Below are positions 55,653-64,000 of a stretch of 64,000 nt of DNA, in pieces. Location of the stretch: assembly GCF_900090235.1 (NCBI RefSeq), contig NZ_LT607750.1, positions 5,633,001-5,697,000 on the forward strand, written 5' to 3'. The stretch's first letter is position 1; each line of letters starts with the position of its first letter. Source of the DNA: Micromonospora echinaurantiaca. Lineage in GTDB: Bacteria > Actinomycetota > Actinomycetes > Mycobacteriales > Micromonosporaceae. Under the pieces are notes generated by a model, which saw only the letters and a list, made by a program, of their open reading frames with translations, was not told the origin of the DNA and made no database searches. Position numbers and translations under genes: made by a program.

Positions 55653-55722
55653 CGATCTTGCACTTTGTGCCCGACACATGCGGCTTTCGCGCCGAGATGT
55701 CCGGGCACAAACTGCAAGATCG
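55653..55722. repeat. Long imperfect inverted repeat in the ppgK/ABC-F gap
   Basis: Arms 55653-55676 and 55698-55722 pair over about 24 bases with two mismatches (CGATCTTGCA.TTTGTGCCCG). The palindrome lies between two divergent genes and is of the REP or extragenic-palindrome type. Confidence 0.75.
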
Positions 55723-55786
55723 CCGAGTGGGGGGCGCGGGAAAGCGGGGATGGGAGGGATGCGGGGCGGGGTAGGGTGGCGGGCTG

Positions 55787-57424
55787 ATGAGCGCGACGAT
55801 GATCGTCAAGGGGCTGGCCGCGGGGCACGGGGACCGGGCGCTGTTCTCGGGGTTGGACCTGGTGGTCGCGCCCGGGGACGTGGTGGGCCTGGTCGGGGTG
55901 AACGGGGCCGGCAAGTCGACGCTGCTGCGTACTCTCGCCGGTCTGCTGCCGGTGGAGGCCGGCAGCGTCACGCTCAGCCCGCCCACCGCGACCGTCGGGC
56001 ACCTGCCGCAGGAGCCGGAGCGCCGCGCCGGCGAGACGGTCCGCGGCTTCCTGGCCCGGCGCACCGGGGTGACCGGCGCGCAGGCCGCCCTCGACGCGGC
56101 GACCGAGGCGCTCAGCGCGGGCGCTCCCGGGGCCGACGACGCCTACGCCGAGGCGCTGGAGCGCTGGCTCGCCCTCGGCGGCGCCGACCTGGACGAGCGC
56201 GCTGAGCAGGTGGCCGCCGAACTGTGCCTCGCGGTCGACCTGGAGCACCCGATGACCGGGCTCTCCGGCGGCCAGGCGGCCCGGGCCGGGCTCGCCTCGC
56301 TGCTGCTCAGCCGCTACGACGTCTTCCTGCTCGACGAGCCGACCAACGACCTGGACCTGGCCGGACTGGAGCGGCTGGAGCAGTTCGTCACCGGGCTGCG
56401 GGCCGGCACCGTGCTGGTCAGCCACGACCGGGAGTTCCTCACCCGCACGGTGACCCGGGTGCTGGAGCTGGACCTGCCGCAGCAGCAGGTCAACCACTTC
56501 GGCGGCGGCTACGCGGCCTACCTGGAGGAGCGCGAGGTGGCCCGCCGGCACGCCCGGGCCGACTACGAGGAGTACGCCGAGACCCGCACGGCGCTGGAGG
56601 CGCGGGCCCGCACCCAGCGGGCCTGGATGGAGAAGGGCGTCAAGAACGCCCGGCGCAAGGCCACCGACAACGACAAGATCGGCCGGAAGTTCCGGGCCGA
56701 GGCGACCGAGAAGCAGGCCGCGAAGGCCAAGCAGACCGAGCGGCTGATCGAGCGGTTGGACGTGGTCGAGGAACCGCGCAAGGAGTGGGAGCTGCGGATG
56801 GAGATCGCCGCCGCGCCCCGCGCCGGCGCCGTCGTGGCCACGCTCCGCGATGCGGTGGTACGCCGGGGAGGCTTCACCCTCGGGCCGGTGAACCTCCAGA
56901 TCGACTGGGCCGACCGGGTCGCGGTGACCGGGGCGAACGGCTCCGGCAAGTCCACCCTGCTGGCCGCCCTGCTCGGCCGGCTGCCGCTGGACTCCGGGCA
57001 GGCCAGCCTCGGCCCCGGCGTGGTGGTCGGCGAGGTGGACCAGGCCCGTGGACTGTTCCTCGGCGACGCGCCGCTGATCGACGCGTTCCGAGCCGCCGTA
57101 CCGGAGCTGTCGCCGGCGGACGCGCGGACCCTGCTGGCCAAGTTCGGCCTACGCGCCGGGCACGTGCTCCGCCCGGCGGCCACGCTTTCGCCGGGCGAGC
57201 GGACCCGGGCGGCGCTGGCGCTGTTGCAGGGGCGCGGGGTCAACCTGCTGGTGCTGGACGAGCCGACCAACCACCTCGACCTGCCCGCCATCGAGCAGCT
57301 GGAGTCCGCGCTGGCCAGCTACCCCGGCACGCTGCTGCTGGTGACCCACGACCGGCGGATGCTCGCCGCGGTGGCGACCAACCGGCGGCTGCGGGTGGAC
57401 GCGGGGCGGATCGCCGAGGATTGA
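55787..57424 (+). CDS. ABC-F family ATPase
   Basis: 545 residues with two ABC cassettes and no membrane spans. Walker A motifs GVNGAGKST (about residue 38) and GANGSGKST; signatures LSGGQAARAGLA and LSPGERTRAALA; Walker B LLDEPTNDLDL and LVLDEPTNHLDL. A basic linker (ARRKATDNDKIGRKFRAEAT) between the cassettes is typical of ABC-F proteins that bind the ribosome, some of which give antibiotic resistance. Which subgroup cannot be decided by eye. The plus-strand start lies 64 bases after the inverted repeat. Confidence 0.85.
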   Translation: MSATMIVKGLAAGHGDRALFSGLDLVVAPGDVVGLVGVNGAGKSTLLRTLAGLLPVEAGSVTLSPPTATVGHLPQEPERRAGETVRGFLARRTGVTGAQAALDAATEALSAGAPGADDAYAEALERWLALGGADLDERAEQVAAELCLAVDLEHPMTGLSGGQAARAGLASLLLSRYDVFLLDEPTNDLDLAGLERLEQFVTGLRAGTVLVSHDREFLTRTVTRVLELDLPQQQVNHFGGGYAAYLEEREVARRHARADYEEYAETRTALEARARTQRAWMEKGVKNARRKATDNDKIGRKFRAEATEKQAAKAKQTERLIERLDVVEEPRKEWELRMEIAAAPRAGAVVATLRDAVVRRGGFTLGPVNLQIDWADRVAVTGANGSGKSTLLAALLGRLPLDSGQASLGPGVVVGEVDQARGLFLGDAPLIDAFRAAVPELSPADARTLLAKFGLRAGHVLRPAATLSPGERTRAALALLQGRGVNLLVLDEPTNHLDLPAIEQLESALASYPGTLLLVTHDRRMLAAVATNRRLRVDAGRIAED

Positions 57425-57462
57425 TCCGTGCCGGCCGGCGGCCGCCGGGGGAGAATGACCCC

Positions 57463-57780
57463 ATGCTCAAGTGGGAGTACGCGCTGCTGGTCCGTCGACG
57501 CCAGGCCGCCACCAACGACATCGGCTGGGAGGTCGTCTTCGTCTGGTACGGCCCGGACGGCTCGATGGTCGACGTGACGCTCTACGGCGACACCGCGCTG
57601 GCCCACCTGAACCGGGCCGGCGATCAAGGCTGGGAGCTGGTCGCGATGAGCGAGGACCCGTCCCTGCCCGGCAACAACGAGTTGCACCGCTACCACCTCA
57701 AGCGGCCCAAGCCGGCCGCCCCGCCGCCCCGACAGCGGATGCGGGTCGGCGGTCGGCAACGCCGCACCGTCACCGGCTGA
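57463..57780 (+). CDS. Small conserved hypothetical protein (DUF4177-like)
   Basis: 105 residues. WEYALLVRRRQAATNDIGWE followed by LNRAGDQGWELVAMSEDPSL resembles DUF4177 proteins (WEY and GWELV motifs). The tail is Pro/Arg-rich. GGGGGAG precedes the ATG at 57463, which is 38 bases after the ABC-F stop, so it may be co-transcribed. Confidence 0.7.
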   Translation: MLKWEYALLVRRRQAATNDIGWEVVFVWYGPDGSMVDVTLYGDTALAHLNRAGDQGWELVAMSEDPSLPGNNELHRYHLKRPKPAAPPPRQRMRVGGRQRRTVTG

Positions 57781-57981
57781 CCCCGCCCCGGACACCCGGG
57801 CCCGGCCGGCGGCCTGCGGCCCGCGCCACGGCGGCCCGTGGCCTGGCGGCCCCGCAGCCGTGCGCAACGGCCCTGCCGCCCCTTAGCCCTGCGGCCCTAG
57901 CCTGTGGCGACGTCGCGCAGCCCGGCCGAGCGTTCGTGGCTCGGGGCGGTGCGACCTCCGAGCTGCCGCCCGGACGAGGGC

Positions 57982-58017
57982 GATACCTCAGAGTCATCTT
58001 GATGACTCTGAGGTATC
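57982..58017. repeat. Perfect 17-bp inverted repeat (REP-like)
   Basis: GATACCTCAGAGTCATC (57982-57998), two bases TT, then its exact reverse complement (58001-58017). A stem with a two-base spacer in non-coding DNA, likely a dispersed extragenic palindrome or bidirectional terminator. Confidence 0.85.
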
Positions 58018-58080
58018 AGCGCGACACGGACATGCCCTCCTCCCGGCACCCGGATCGTCCGGCGCCGTCCCGGCACGCCA

Positions 58081-58127
58081 GCCTCCGTCGCAGCGCGCCA
58101 GCCTCCGTCGCAGCGCGCCAGCCTCCG
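58081..58127. repeat. 20-bp tandem repeat, about 2.3 copies
   Basis: GCCTCCGTCGCAGCGCGCCA occurs at 58081-58100 and 58101-58120, followed by a seven-base partial copy. Non-coding context; no function seen. Confidence 0.85.
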
Positions 58128-58281
58128 GGTCGCGGTTCCCTCGGACCGGCCCGGTTGGGGTCTGTCCGTCCGCCTCGGATCGCGCCTAGGGCGCCGTGCC
58201 CCTATCCCGGACTGGTCGCGGAGAGCGGCGGCCAGGCATACCGGACGTAGATGCGGGTAACGGGCGGCCGGAGGTGGACCG

Positions 58282-59007
58282 ATGGTCGCGATGGCACCGA
58301 CTCCGCCCTCGGCCGAGCGGCTGCGGGCGGTCGACGGTTTTCTCACCGAGGCGTGGGCGGAGCAGGTCCGGCACGACGACCGGCTGCGTGACCTGGCGGT
58401 CGAGGTGCGCTTCGACCGCGGGGTGGCCCATCTCAGCGGCGAGGTCGCCGAGCCCGCCCAGCTGCGCCTGGTCCGGGAGCTGGTCGGCCGGCTGGCCGGG
58501 GTGTTCGGCGTCTGGTGCCGGGTGCGGGTCGGCGGTCGGGACCCGGTGGTGGTCGACCTGGGCTGCGGCGCCACCAAGCAGTGGCCGGGCAACCTGGGGC
58601 TGGACATCTACCCGGCGCCCGGGGTGGACGCGGTGGCCGACCTCTCCGGATCGCTGCCGCTGGCCGACGCCTCGGTGGACGTGTTCTTCGCGGTGCACAT
58701 CCTGGAGCACCTGATCGACTTCCTGCCGCTGGTGGACGAGTGCCACCGGGTGCTCCGGCCGGGCGGCGTGCTGCACGTGATGAGCCCGTGGTGGGGCCAC
58801 GTGAACGCGGTTGCCGACCCGACGCACGTCCGGCTGCTCGACGTACAGACGATCAAGGGGATCTGCCTTCAGCGCCCGCCCGGCACCCCGCGCTGGTACC
58901 CGCTGCACGCCGGCTGCGACGGCGCCTCCATCTTCGCCGACCTCACCCCCCTACCCCCCGACGCCGACCCCCCACCCACCACCCACCTCTCCCGCTTCTT
59001 CGCCTAA
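58282..59007 (+). CDS. BON-domain/SAM-methyltransferase fusion protein
   Basis: 241 residues. Residues about 35-85 (LRDLAVEVRFDRGVAHLSGE, then VRELVGRLAGVFGVW) look like a BON domain. The rest is a class I methyltransferase: VVDLGCGATKQW motif I, then LDIYPAPGVDAVADLSGSLP and VFFAVHILEHLID for motifs II-IV, with LRPGGVLHVMSPWWGH. The ATG at 58282 follows GGAGGTGG. The substrate is unknown; BON domains usually bind membranes or other surfaces. Confidence 0.75.
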   Translation: MVAMAPTPPSAERLRAVDGFLTEAWAEQVRHDDRLRDLAVEVRFDRGVAHLSGEVAEPAQLRLVRELVGRLAGVFGVWCRVRVGGRDPVVVDLGCGATKQWPGNLGLDIYPAPGVDAVADLSGSLPLADASVDVFFAVHILEHLIDFLPLVDECHRVLRPGGVLHVMSPWWGHVNAVADPTHVRLLDVQTIKGICLQRPPGTPRWYPLHAGCDGASIFADLTPLPPDADPPPTTHLSRFFA

Positions 59008-59032
59008 CCCAGCCGCCCGGGAGCCCGGCGGC

Positions 59033-59087
59033 GATCATGAAGTTGTTGACGTGACACGCCGGGCGCAGTGGCAACAACTTCATGATC
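59033..59087. repeat. Perfect 16-bp inverted repeat between convergent genes
   Basis: GATCATGAAGTTGTTG (59033-59048) and its exact complement (59072-59087) around 23 bases. It lies in the 107-base gap between the convergent methyltransferase and LacI genes and could terminate both. Confidence 0.85.
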
Positions 59088-59114
59088 AACCAGGTGGCCG
59101 GCCCGGGGGGAGGG

Positions 59115-60122
59115 TTAGGGGCCGAGGGTGGATTCTCGGGGGGTCAGGTGGTAGGGGGCGGGAAGTTCTCGTGGTGGGGCGGTGGGGTCGGAGTCGAGGC
59201 GGTTGGCGAGGAGTTCGACCGCGAGGCGGGCGATCCGCTCCTTGTCTGGCGCGATGGTGCTGAGCGTGGGGATGGAGAACCGGCCGTCCTCGATGTCGTC
59301 GAAGCCGGCCACCGCGACGTCCTCGGGCACCCGCAGGCCGGCCTCGTGCAGGGCGCGCAGGGCGCCGAGCGCGAGGGTGTCGTTGAAGCAGAAGACCGCG
59401 TCGGGGCGTACGCCGGAGGCCAGCAGGCCACGCATCGCGGCCGCGCCGTCGGCGCGGTGCCAGGCCGGCGCGGGCGCCACCAGGCGCTCGTCGTAGTCGA
59501 TGCCGGCGTCGGCGAGCGCGGCGGTGTAGCCGGCGAGCCGGAGCCGGGCGCTGACGCCCTCCGGGGTGCGCTGCGAGCCGATGGCCGCGATCCGGCGGCG
59601 GCCGAGCCCGATCAGGTGGGCGGTCATCTCCCGGGCCGCGGCCACGTTGTCGATCACCACGTGGTCGGCCGGGCCGTGGTCGACCCGCTCGCCGAGCAGC
59701 ACCATCGGGGTGCCGTCGAGGCCGGTGAGGTCCTCGGCGGCGAGCGCCAGCGGGCTGAAGATCAGGCCGTCGATCAGGTGGTCGGTGATCCCCGAGGCGA
59801 CCACCCGCTCCTGCTCACGCCCGCCGCCGGTCTGGTCGATCAGCACGGTCCAGCCCAGCTCGGCGGCGGCGGTGACCACGTGCCGGGCCAGTTCGGCGAA
59901 GTACGGGATGTCCAGCTCCGGCACCGCCAGCGCGATCACGCCGGTGCGCCCCTTGCGCAGGTTGCGGGCGGAGAGGTTGGGCCGGTAGTTCAGCTCGGCT
60001 ATGGCCTCCTCGACCCGCGCCCGGGTGTCCGGCCGTACGTGGACGTAGCCGTTGACGACGTTCGAGACCGTCTTCACCGACACGCCGGCCCGCTCCGCGA
60101 CGTCCTTGAGCCTGTGCCGCAC
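59115..60122 (-). CDS. LacI-family regulator of the arabinoside locus
   Basis: 335 residues. N-terminal LacI helix-turn-helix (LKDVAERAGVSVKTVSNVVN), hinge, then a periplasmic-binding-protein-like core (GVIALAVPELDIPYFAELAR; VVIDNVAAAREMTAHLIGLG). The GTG at 60122 follows GGAGGAAG. It is divergent from the arabinofuranosidase gene, with two TTACAACGTTG sites between, so it probably represses that operon until a sugar such as arabinose binds. Confidence 0.92.
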   Translation of the reverse strand: MRHRLKDVAERAGVSVKTVSNVVNGYVHVRPDTRARVEEAIAELNYRPNLSARNLRKGRTGVIALAVPELDIPYFAELARHVVTAAAELGWTVLIDQTGGGREQERVVASGITDHLIDGLIFSPLALAAEDLTGLDGTPMVLLGERVDHGPADHVVIDNVAAAREMTAHLIGLGRRRIAAIGSQRTPEGVSARLRLAGYTAALADAGIDYDERLVAPAPAWHRADGAAAMRGLLASGVRPDAVFCFNDTLALGALRALHEAGLRVPEDVAVAGFDDIEDGRFSIPTLSTIAPDKERIARLAVELLANRLDSDPTAPPRELPAPYHLTPRESTLGP

Positions 60123-60182
60123 TGACTTCCTCCCCGAGTTGCTGACCGCACTTTACCGTGTCACGACCGCATTACAGCCTCT

Positions 60183-60207
60183 TTACAACGTTGCTTACAA
60201 CGTTGTA
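60183..60207. promoter_or_regulatory. LacI-type operator
   Basis: TTACAACGTTG occurs at 60183-60193 and 60195-60205, and the second copy forms the perfect palindrome TACAACGTTGTA (60196-60207). The CG-centred symmetry is typical of LacI-family operators. It sits between the regulator and the GH51 gene. Confidence 0.75.
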
Positions 60208-60269
60208 GAAACCAGGGATACCCGGTGACCGCGGTCACTGGGCACCGGCAACAGGAAAGGTGGCACCCC

Positions 60270-61784
60270 TTGCGGACCGCGCAGCTCACCATCGACCCGG
60301 CCTTCGCGATCGGACCGGCCGACCGGCGCCTCTTCGGCTCGTTCGTCGAGCACATGGGCCGGTGTGTCTACGGCGGGGTCTACGAACCCGGGCACCCGAG
60401 CGCGGACGCGCGGGGGCTGCGCGGCGACGTGCTGGAGCTGACCCGTGAGCTGGGCGTCTCGGTGGTCCGCTACCCCGGCGGCAACTTCGTCTCCGGCTAC
60501 CGCTGGGAGGACGGGATCGGCCCGGTCGGCGACCGGCCGCGCCGGCTCGATCTGGCCTGGAAGACCATCGAGACCAACGCCTTCGGCCTGGACGAGTTCA
60601 TGACCTGGGCCGCCGAGGCCGGCGTCGAGCCGATGATGGCGGTCAACCTGGGCACCCGGGGCGTGCAGGAGGCCTGCGACCTGCTCGAGTACGCCAACCA
60701 CCCGGGCGGCACCCAGCTGGCCGACCTGCGCCGCAAGCACGGCGCCGAGGAGCCGTACGGGGTGCGGCTCTGGTGCCTCGGCAACGAACTGGACGGCCCG
60801 TGGCAGGTCGGCCACAAGACCGCCGACGAGTACGGCCGGCTGGCCGCCGAGACCGCCCGGGCGATGAAGATGATCGACCCGTCGATCAGCCTGGTCGCCT
60901 GTGGCAGCTCCAACCGGACCATGCCCACCTTCGCCTCCTGGGAGGCGACCGTGCTGGAGCACACCTACGAGCACGTCGACTACATCTCCGCGCACACCTA
61001 CTACGACCCGTCCGACGGCGACCGGGCCAGCATCCTCGCCTCCGCCGTCGACATGGACAACTTCATCCGCGAGGTGGTCGCCACCGCCGACCACGTGGCC
61101 GCCAAGCAGCGGCACCGGCGCAAGCTCAAGATCTCCTTCGACGAGTGGAACGTCTGGTACCAGTCCCGCCTCCAGGCCGACCTGGACCGGCGCGGCTGGG
61201 TGGAGGCCCCCGCGCTGATCGAGGACGACTTCACCGCCGTCGACGCGGTGGTCGTCGGCGACCTGCTGATCACCCTGCTCCGGCACGCCGACCGGGTCGG
61301 CGTGGCGTGCCAGGCGCAGCTGGCCAACGTGATCGCCCCGATCCGCACCCGCACCGGCGGGCCGGCCTGGCGACAGAGCATCTTCCACCCGTTCGCGCTG
61401 ACCGCCCGCTACGCCCGGGGCACCGTGCTGCGCACCGAGCCGGTCTCCCCCAGCTACGAGACCAAGCGGTACGGCGACGTGCCGGTGCTGGACACCGTCG
61501 CCGTGCGGGACGAGGAGACCGGCGAGCTGACCGTCTTCGCCGTCAACCGGGACGACACGGACCTGGAACTCCAGCTCGACCTGCGCGGCCTGGCCGGTCT
61601 GTCCGTCTCATCCCACCTGAGCCTCGCCGCCGGGGACGACCCGTCGGCGACGAACACCGAGGCCGAGCCCGACCGGGTGACGCCCCGGCAGTTGAACACC
61701 CCCACCATCGACGGCGGTCGGTGCTCCGTGCGCCTGCCGGGCGTCTCCTGGAACGTGCTGCGTTTCGCCCCTGCCGGCGCCTGA
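60270..61784 (+). CDS. Alpha-L-arabinofuranosidase, GH51
   Basis: About 504 residues, the usual GH51 size, without a signal peptide, so cytosolic. It hydrolyses terminal arabinofuranosyl residues from oligosaccharides. The acid/base Glu is in CLGNELDG and the nucleophile Glu in SFDEWNVW; SFVEHMGRCVYGGVYEPGHP near the N-terminus is family-typical. The TTG at 60270 begins at the family's TAQLTIDPAF region and follows AGGTGG; the longer GTG-type frame from 60225 is less likely. It is followed by an ABC transporter operon for the same sugars. Confidence 0.93.
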   Translation: MRTAQLTIDPAFAIGPADRRLFGSFVEHMGRCVYGGVYEPGHPSADARGLRGDVLELTRELGVSVVRYPGGNFVSGYRWEDGIGPVGDRPRRLDLAWKTIETNAFGLDEFMTWAAEAGVEPMMAVNLGTRGVQEACDLLEYANHPGGTQLADLRRKHGAEEPYGVRLWCLGNELDGPWQVGHKTADEYGRLAAETARAMKMIDPSISLVACGSSNRTMPTFASWEATVLEHTYEHVDYISAHTYYDPSDGDRASILASAVDMDNFIREVVATADHVAAKQRHRRKLKISFDEWNVWYQSRLQADLDRRGWVEAPALIEDDFTAVDAVVVGDLLITLLRHADRVGVACQAQLANVIAPIRTRTGGPAWRQSIFHPFALTARYARGTVLRTEPVSPSYETKRYGDVPVLDTVAVRDEETGELTVFAVNRDDTDLELQLDLRGLAGLSVSSHLSLAAGDDPSATNTEAEPDRVTPRQLNTPTIDGGRCSVRLPGVSWNVLRFAPAGA

Positions 61785-61844
61785 CGTCGGACCAGCCCTG
61801 ACCAGGCACAATTTCACCCCGTCCCCCAAGGAGAGATACCAGCC

Positions 61845-63170
61845 ATGATGCAGAACGACATGAGCCGGCGGCGGCTGCTCGGCCTCGGGCTCGGGCTCGG
61901 CGCCGCGGCCACGCTGACGCTGGCCGGCTGCGGCGACGACGACGCGTCCGGCCCGGCGGCGGGCAACGGCGGCAAGGACTACACCGGTCCAAAGGTCGAC
62001 CTGAAGCTCTGGAACGGCTTCACCGGCGGCGACGGCGACATCTTCAAGGCCCTGGTGAACCAGTTCAACACCGAGCACCAGAACATCGCCGTGTCGATCG
62101 CCACCTACCAGTGGGACGACTACTACAACAAGCTGCCCGGCGCCGCCTCCAGCGGCAACGGCCCGGACATCGCCGTCATGCACATGGACCAGCTCGCCAC
62201 CTTCGCCGCCCGCGGCGTGATCACCGAGCTGGACGACGTGGCCAAGACCCTGGAGCTCTCCGAGGGCGACTTCGCCCCCACCGTCTGGCAGGGCGGCCTC
62301 TACAACAACAAGCGGTACGGCATCCCGCTGGACATGCACCCGCTCGGCTTCTACTACAACAAGGGGGTCATGCAGAAGGCCGGGTTGGACCCGAACAAGC
62401 CGCCGACGACGAAGGATGAGTACACCGCCGCATTGACCGAGCTGAAGAAGTCCGGCGTGCAGGGCTTCTGGGTCAGCCCGTTCCAGTTCACCGGCGGCAT
62501 GACCTTCTACTCGCTGGTCCACCAGTGGGGCGGCAGCGTGTTCGACGCCGAGGCCACCAAGGCGGTCTTCAACTCCGACCAGGCCGTCGAGGCGTGCACC
62601 TGGCTGGTCGACCTGATCAAGCAGGGCCACTCCCCGGCCAACGTCGGCCAGGATGCCGACTACCTGGCGTTCAAGAGCGGCAAGAACGCCTTCAACTGGA
62701 ACGGCATCTGGCAGATCAACGACCTGAAGAAGAGCCCGGAGATCCAGTGGGGTGTCGCGCCCCTGCCGCAGATCGGCAGCAAGCCGGCGGCCTGGGCCAA
62801 CTCGCACAACTTCACCATCGTCAAGCAGCGGGCCAACGACGCCAACAAGGTCTCCGCGGCGAAGGTCTTCATCAACTGGCTCAGCCAGCACTCCCTCGAC
62901 TGGGCCAAGGGCGGCCAGGTGCCGGCCCGCAAGACGGTCCGGGACAGCGCCGAGTTCAAGGCGCTCACCGAGGTCAACGCGCTCGCCCCGGAGCTGGAGT
63001 ACGCGGCCTTCCCGCCGGCGGCCCCGGGCCTCGGCGAGGTCATGACCACCTTCTACAACTCCTTCAACGAGGCCGCGCTGGGCAAGAAGTCGCCCAAGCA
63101 GGCGCTGGACGACGGGGCGGCCAAGGCCAACAAGCAGCTCGAGGACAACCGCAAGAAGTACGGGAGCTGA
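61845..63170 (+). CDS. Extracellular sugar-binding lipoprotein of an ABC transporter
   Basis: 441 residues. A twin-arginine-like signal (SRRRLLG) is followed by a hydrophobic stretch and the lipobox LAGC, so it is a secreted lipoprotein, probably Tat-exported. The mature part has the carbohydrate-binding type 1 fold: LKLWNGFTGGDGDIFKALVN, GIPLDMHPLGFYYNKG and FVSPFQ-type loops. It captures oligosaccharides for the permease encoded downstream. AGGAGAGATACCAGCC precedes the ATG at 61845. Confidence 0.92.
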   Translation: MMQNDMSRRRLLGLGLGLGAAATLTLAGCGDDDASGPAAGNGGKDYTGPKVDLKLWNGFTGGDGDIFKALVNQFNTEHQNIAVSIATYQWDDYYNKLPGAASSGNGPDIAVMHMDQLATFAARGVITELDDVAKTLELSEGDFAPTVWQGGLYNNKRYGIPLDMHPLGFYYNKGVMQKAGLDPNKPPTTKDEYTAALTELKKSGVQGFWVSPFQFTGGMTFYSLVHQWGGSVFDAEATKAVFNSDQAVEACTWLVDLIKQGHSPANVGQDADYLAFKSGKNAFNWNGIWQINDLKKSPEIQWGVAPLPQIGSKPAAWANSHNFTIVKQRANDANKVSAAKVFINWLSQHSLDWAKGGQVPARKTVRDSAEFKALTEVNALAPELEYAAFPPAAPGLGEVMTTFYNSFNEAALGKKSPKQALDDGAAKANKQLEDNRKKYGS

Positions 63171-63176
63171 TTCCCC

Positions 63177-64000
63177 GTGGCGGACGTGATCGAGGTCGGG
63201 GCGGCGCGTGGTGACGCGCCGCCCCCGGCGGCCGGCACCGCCCGCCGGGGCGCCTCGGCGCGCCGGACCGGTCGGCTGACGCCGTACCTCTTCCTCGCCC
63301 CGTACCTCGTGCTGTTCGGGGTCTTCGGCCTGCTGCCGATCCTGCTCGGCGTCTGGCTCAGCGTGCACCAGTGGGACTTCCAGCTGCCCAACCGGCCCTT
63401 CGTCGGGCTGGACAACTACCAGGAGCTCTTCTCCAGCGACTCGGCCGTCTACGGCGACTGGTGGCAGAGCGTACGGGCCACGGCGATCTTCACCGTGTTC
63501 TCGGTGCCGCTGCTGGTGGTGGTCCCGCTCGGGCTGGCGCTGCTGCTGAACCGCTCGTTCCCCGGCCGGACCTTCTTCCGGGCGGTCTACTTCGCGCCGT
63601 ACGTGCTCGGCGTGGCGGTGATCGGCCTGCTCTGGCGGTTCCTGCTCGACGCCAATCTGGGCCTGGTCAACCGGCTGCTCGGCGCGGTCGGCCTGCCCTC
63701 GGACACCCCGTGGGTGACGGACGTGCCGTGGGCCTGGGTCTCGCTGGTCGGGGTCACCGTCTGGTGGACCTCCGGCTTCAACGCGGTGATCTACCTGGCC
63801 GGCCTGCAGGACATCCCGGCCGAGCTGTACGAGGCGGCGAAGGTGGACGGCGCCAGCGCCTGGGAACGGTTCCGGCACGTCACCCTCCCCGGGCTGCGTC
63901 CGGTGCTGCTCTTCGTGATCACCACGACCGTGCTCGCCTCGGCGAACGTGTTCGGCCAGTCGTTCCTGATCACCCAGGGCGCGCCGGGCACCGAGACCCG
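63177..64000 (+). CDS. Sugar ABC transporter permease, MalF type (3' truncated by window edge)
   Basis: 274 codons and two bases to the right edge. A basic, Ala-rich N-terminal tail of about 30 residues precedes hydrophobic spans (YLFLAPYLVLFGVFGLLPIL; IFTVFSVPLLVVVPLGLALL; YVLGVAVIGLLWRFLL; and others). The EAA cytoplasmic loop, YEAAKVDGASAWERFRHVTL, contacts the ATPase. The GTG at 63177 is six bases after the binding-protein stop, so the genes form one operon. Confidence 0.92.
   Translation, partial: MADVIEVGAARGDAPPPAAGTARRGASARRTGRLTPYLFLAPYLVLFGVFGLLPILLGVWLSVHQWDFQLPNRPFVGLDNYQELFSSDSAVYGDWWQSVRATAIFTVFSVPLLVVVPLGLALLLNRSFPGRTFFRAVYFAPYVLGVAVIGLLWRFLLDANLGLVNRLLGAVGLPSDTPWVTDVPWAWVSLVGVTVWWTSGFNAVIYLAGLQDIPAELYEAAKVDGASAWERFRHVTLPGLRPVLLFVITTTVLASANVFGQSFLITQGAPGTET

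Larger units (their letters stand above)
57781..58281. other. Non-coding stretch with hairpin and tandem repeat
   Basis: 501 bases between 57780 and 58282 without a credible gene; the open frames in it are high-GC shadows. It holds a 17-bp perfect inverted repeat at 57982-58017 and a 20-bp tandem repeat at 58081-58127. Confidence 0.6.

Noticed and set aside
57471..58250. Open frame through the hairpin region at 57.8-58.2 kb
   Set aside because: It runs through an inverted repeat and a tandem repeat in another frame of the 57463 gene, with composition typical of non-coding high-GC DNA.

Overview
The window looks like a chromosome segment from a high-GC actinomycete, most likely Micromonosporaceae (Micromonospora-like). 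The reasons are strong G/C bias at third codon positions, frequent GTG starts with GGAGG-type ribosome binding sites, DUF4383 proteins, an actinobacterial protein O-mannosyltransferase, and an AICE-type integrative element with Rep, Xis and Int. This is judged from the sequence alone; no database was searched.

Layout. 1-9.9 kb is core chromosome: a galactokinase 3' end, a TPR membrane protein, a leftward sulfate-activation group (cysQ, cysD, cysN), pth, the L25/Ctc ribosomal protein, prs, glmU and tRNA-Gln. 9.9-18.7 kb holds an HTH/LAGLIDADG-like protein, a fatty-acid desaturase, a TetR regulator, two DUF4383 membrane proteins, an ABC-F ATPase, ispE, rsmA (ksgA) and tatD. 18.8-19.5 kb is a striking 80-bp tandem repeat that leads exactly into the start codon of an unrecognised gene. 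20.8-36.2 kb continues with an alpha/beta hydrolase, metG, rsmI, a protein mannosyltransferase, a phosphopantetheinyl transferase, secreted or membrane proteins, an ECF41-type sigma factor facing a carboxymuconolactone decarboxylase gene, an LtrA-like protein and several small genes. 36.3-39.0 kb is an ArsR-MFS pair followed by a DUF2218-GNAT fusion.

About 39.1-53.9 kb is a mobile region. Its left side starts near a tRNA/tmRNA 3'-end fragment with an intact terminator. It carries lower-GC cargo (two divergent membrane-anchored proteins, a DUF4145 protein, a glycosyltransferase) and large inverted repeats. The core is a classic actinomycete integrative and conjugative element: GntR regulator with its operator, SCO3933-like protein, Spd-type membrane protein (frameshifted), FtsK-like transfer ATPase, DUF6197, a diguanylate-cyclase domain protein, a SprT-like/RRQRL zinc protein, a DUF2637 protein, a rolling-circle-type replication initiator, excisionase and tyrosine integrase. 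Many of these genes overlap by ATGA or GTGA, so they are probably co-translated. A perfect palindrome, TGACACGTACGTGTCA, occurs three times in the element.

53.9-64 kb returns to chromosome: an Smr-domain protein, a TPR protein, polyphosphate glucokinase, a second ABC-F ATPase, a BON-methyltransferase fusion, and an arabinose-type utilisation locus (LacI regulator with operator, GH51 arabinofuranosidase, sugar-binding lipoprotein, start of an ABC permease). Several intergenic gaps here hold long, near-perfect hairpins that look like dispersed extragenic palindromes.
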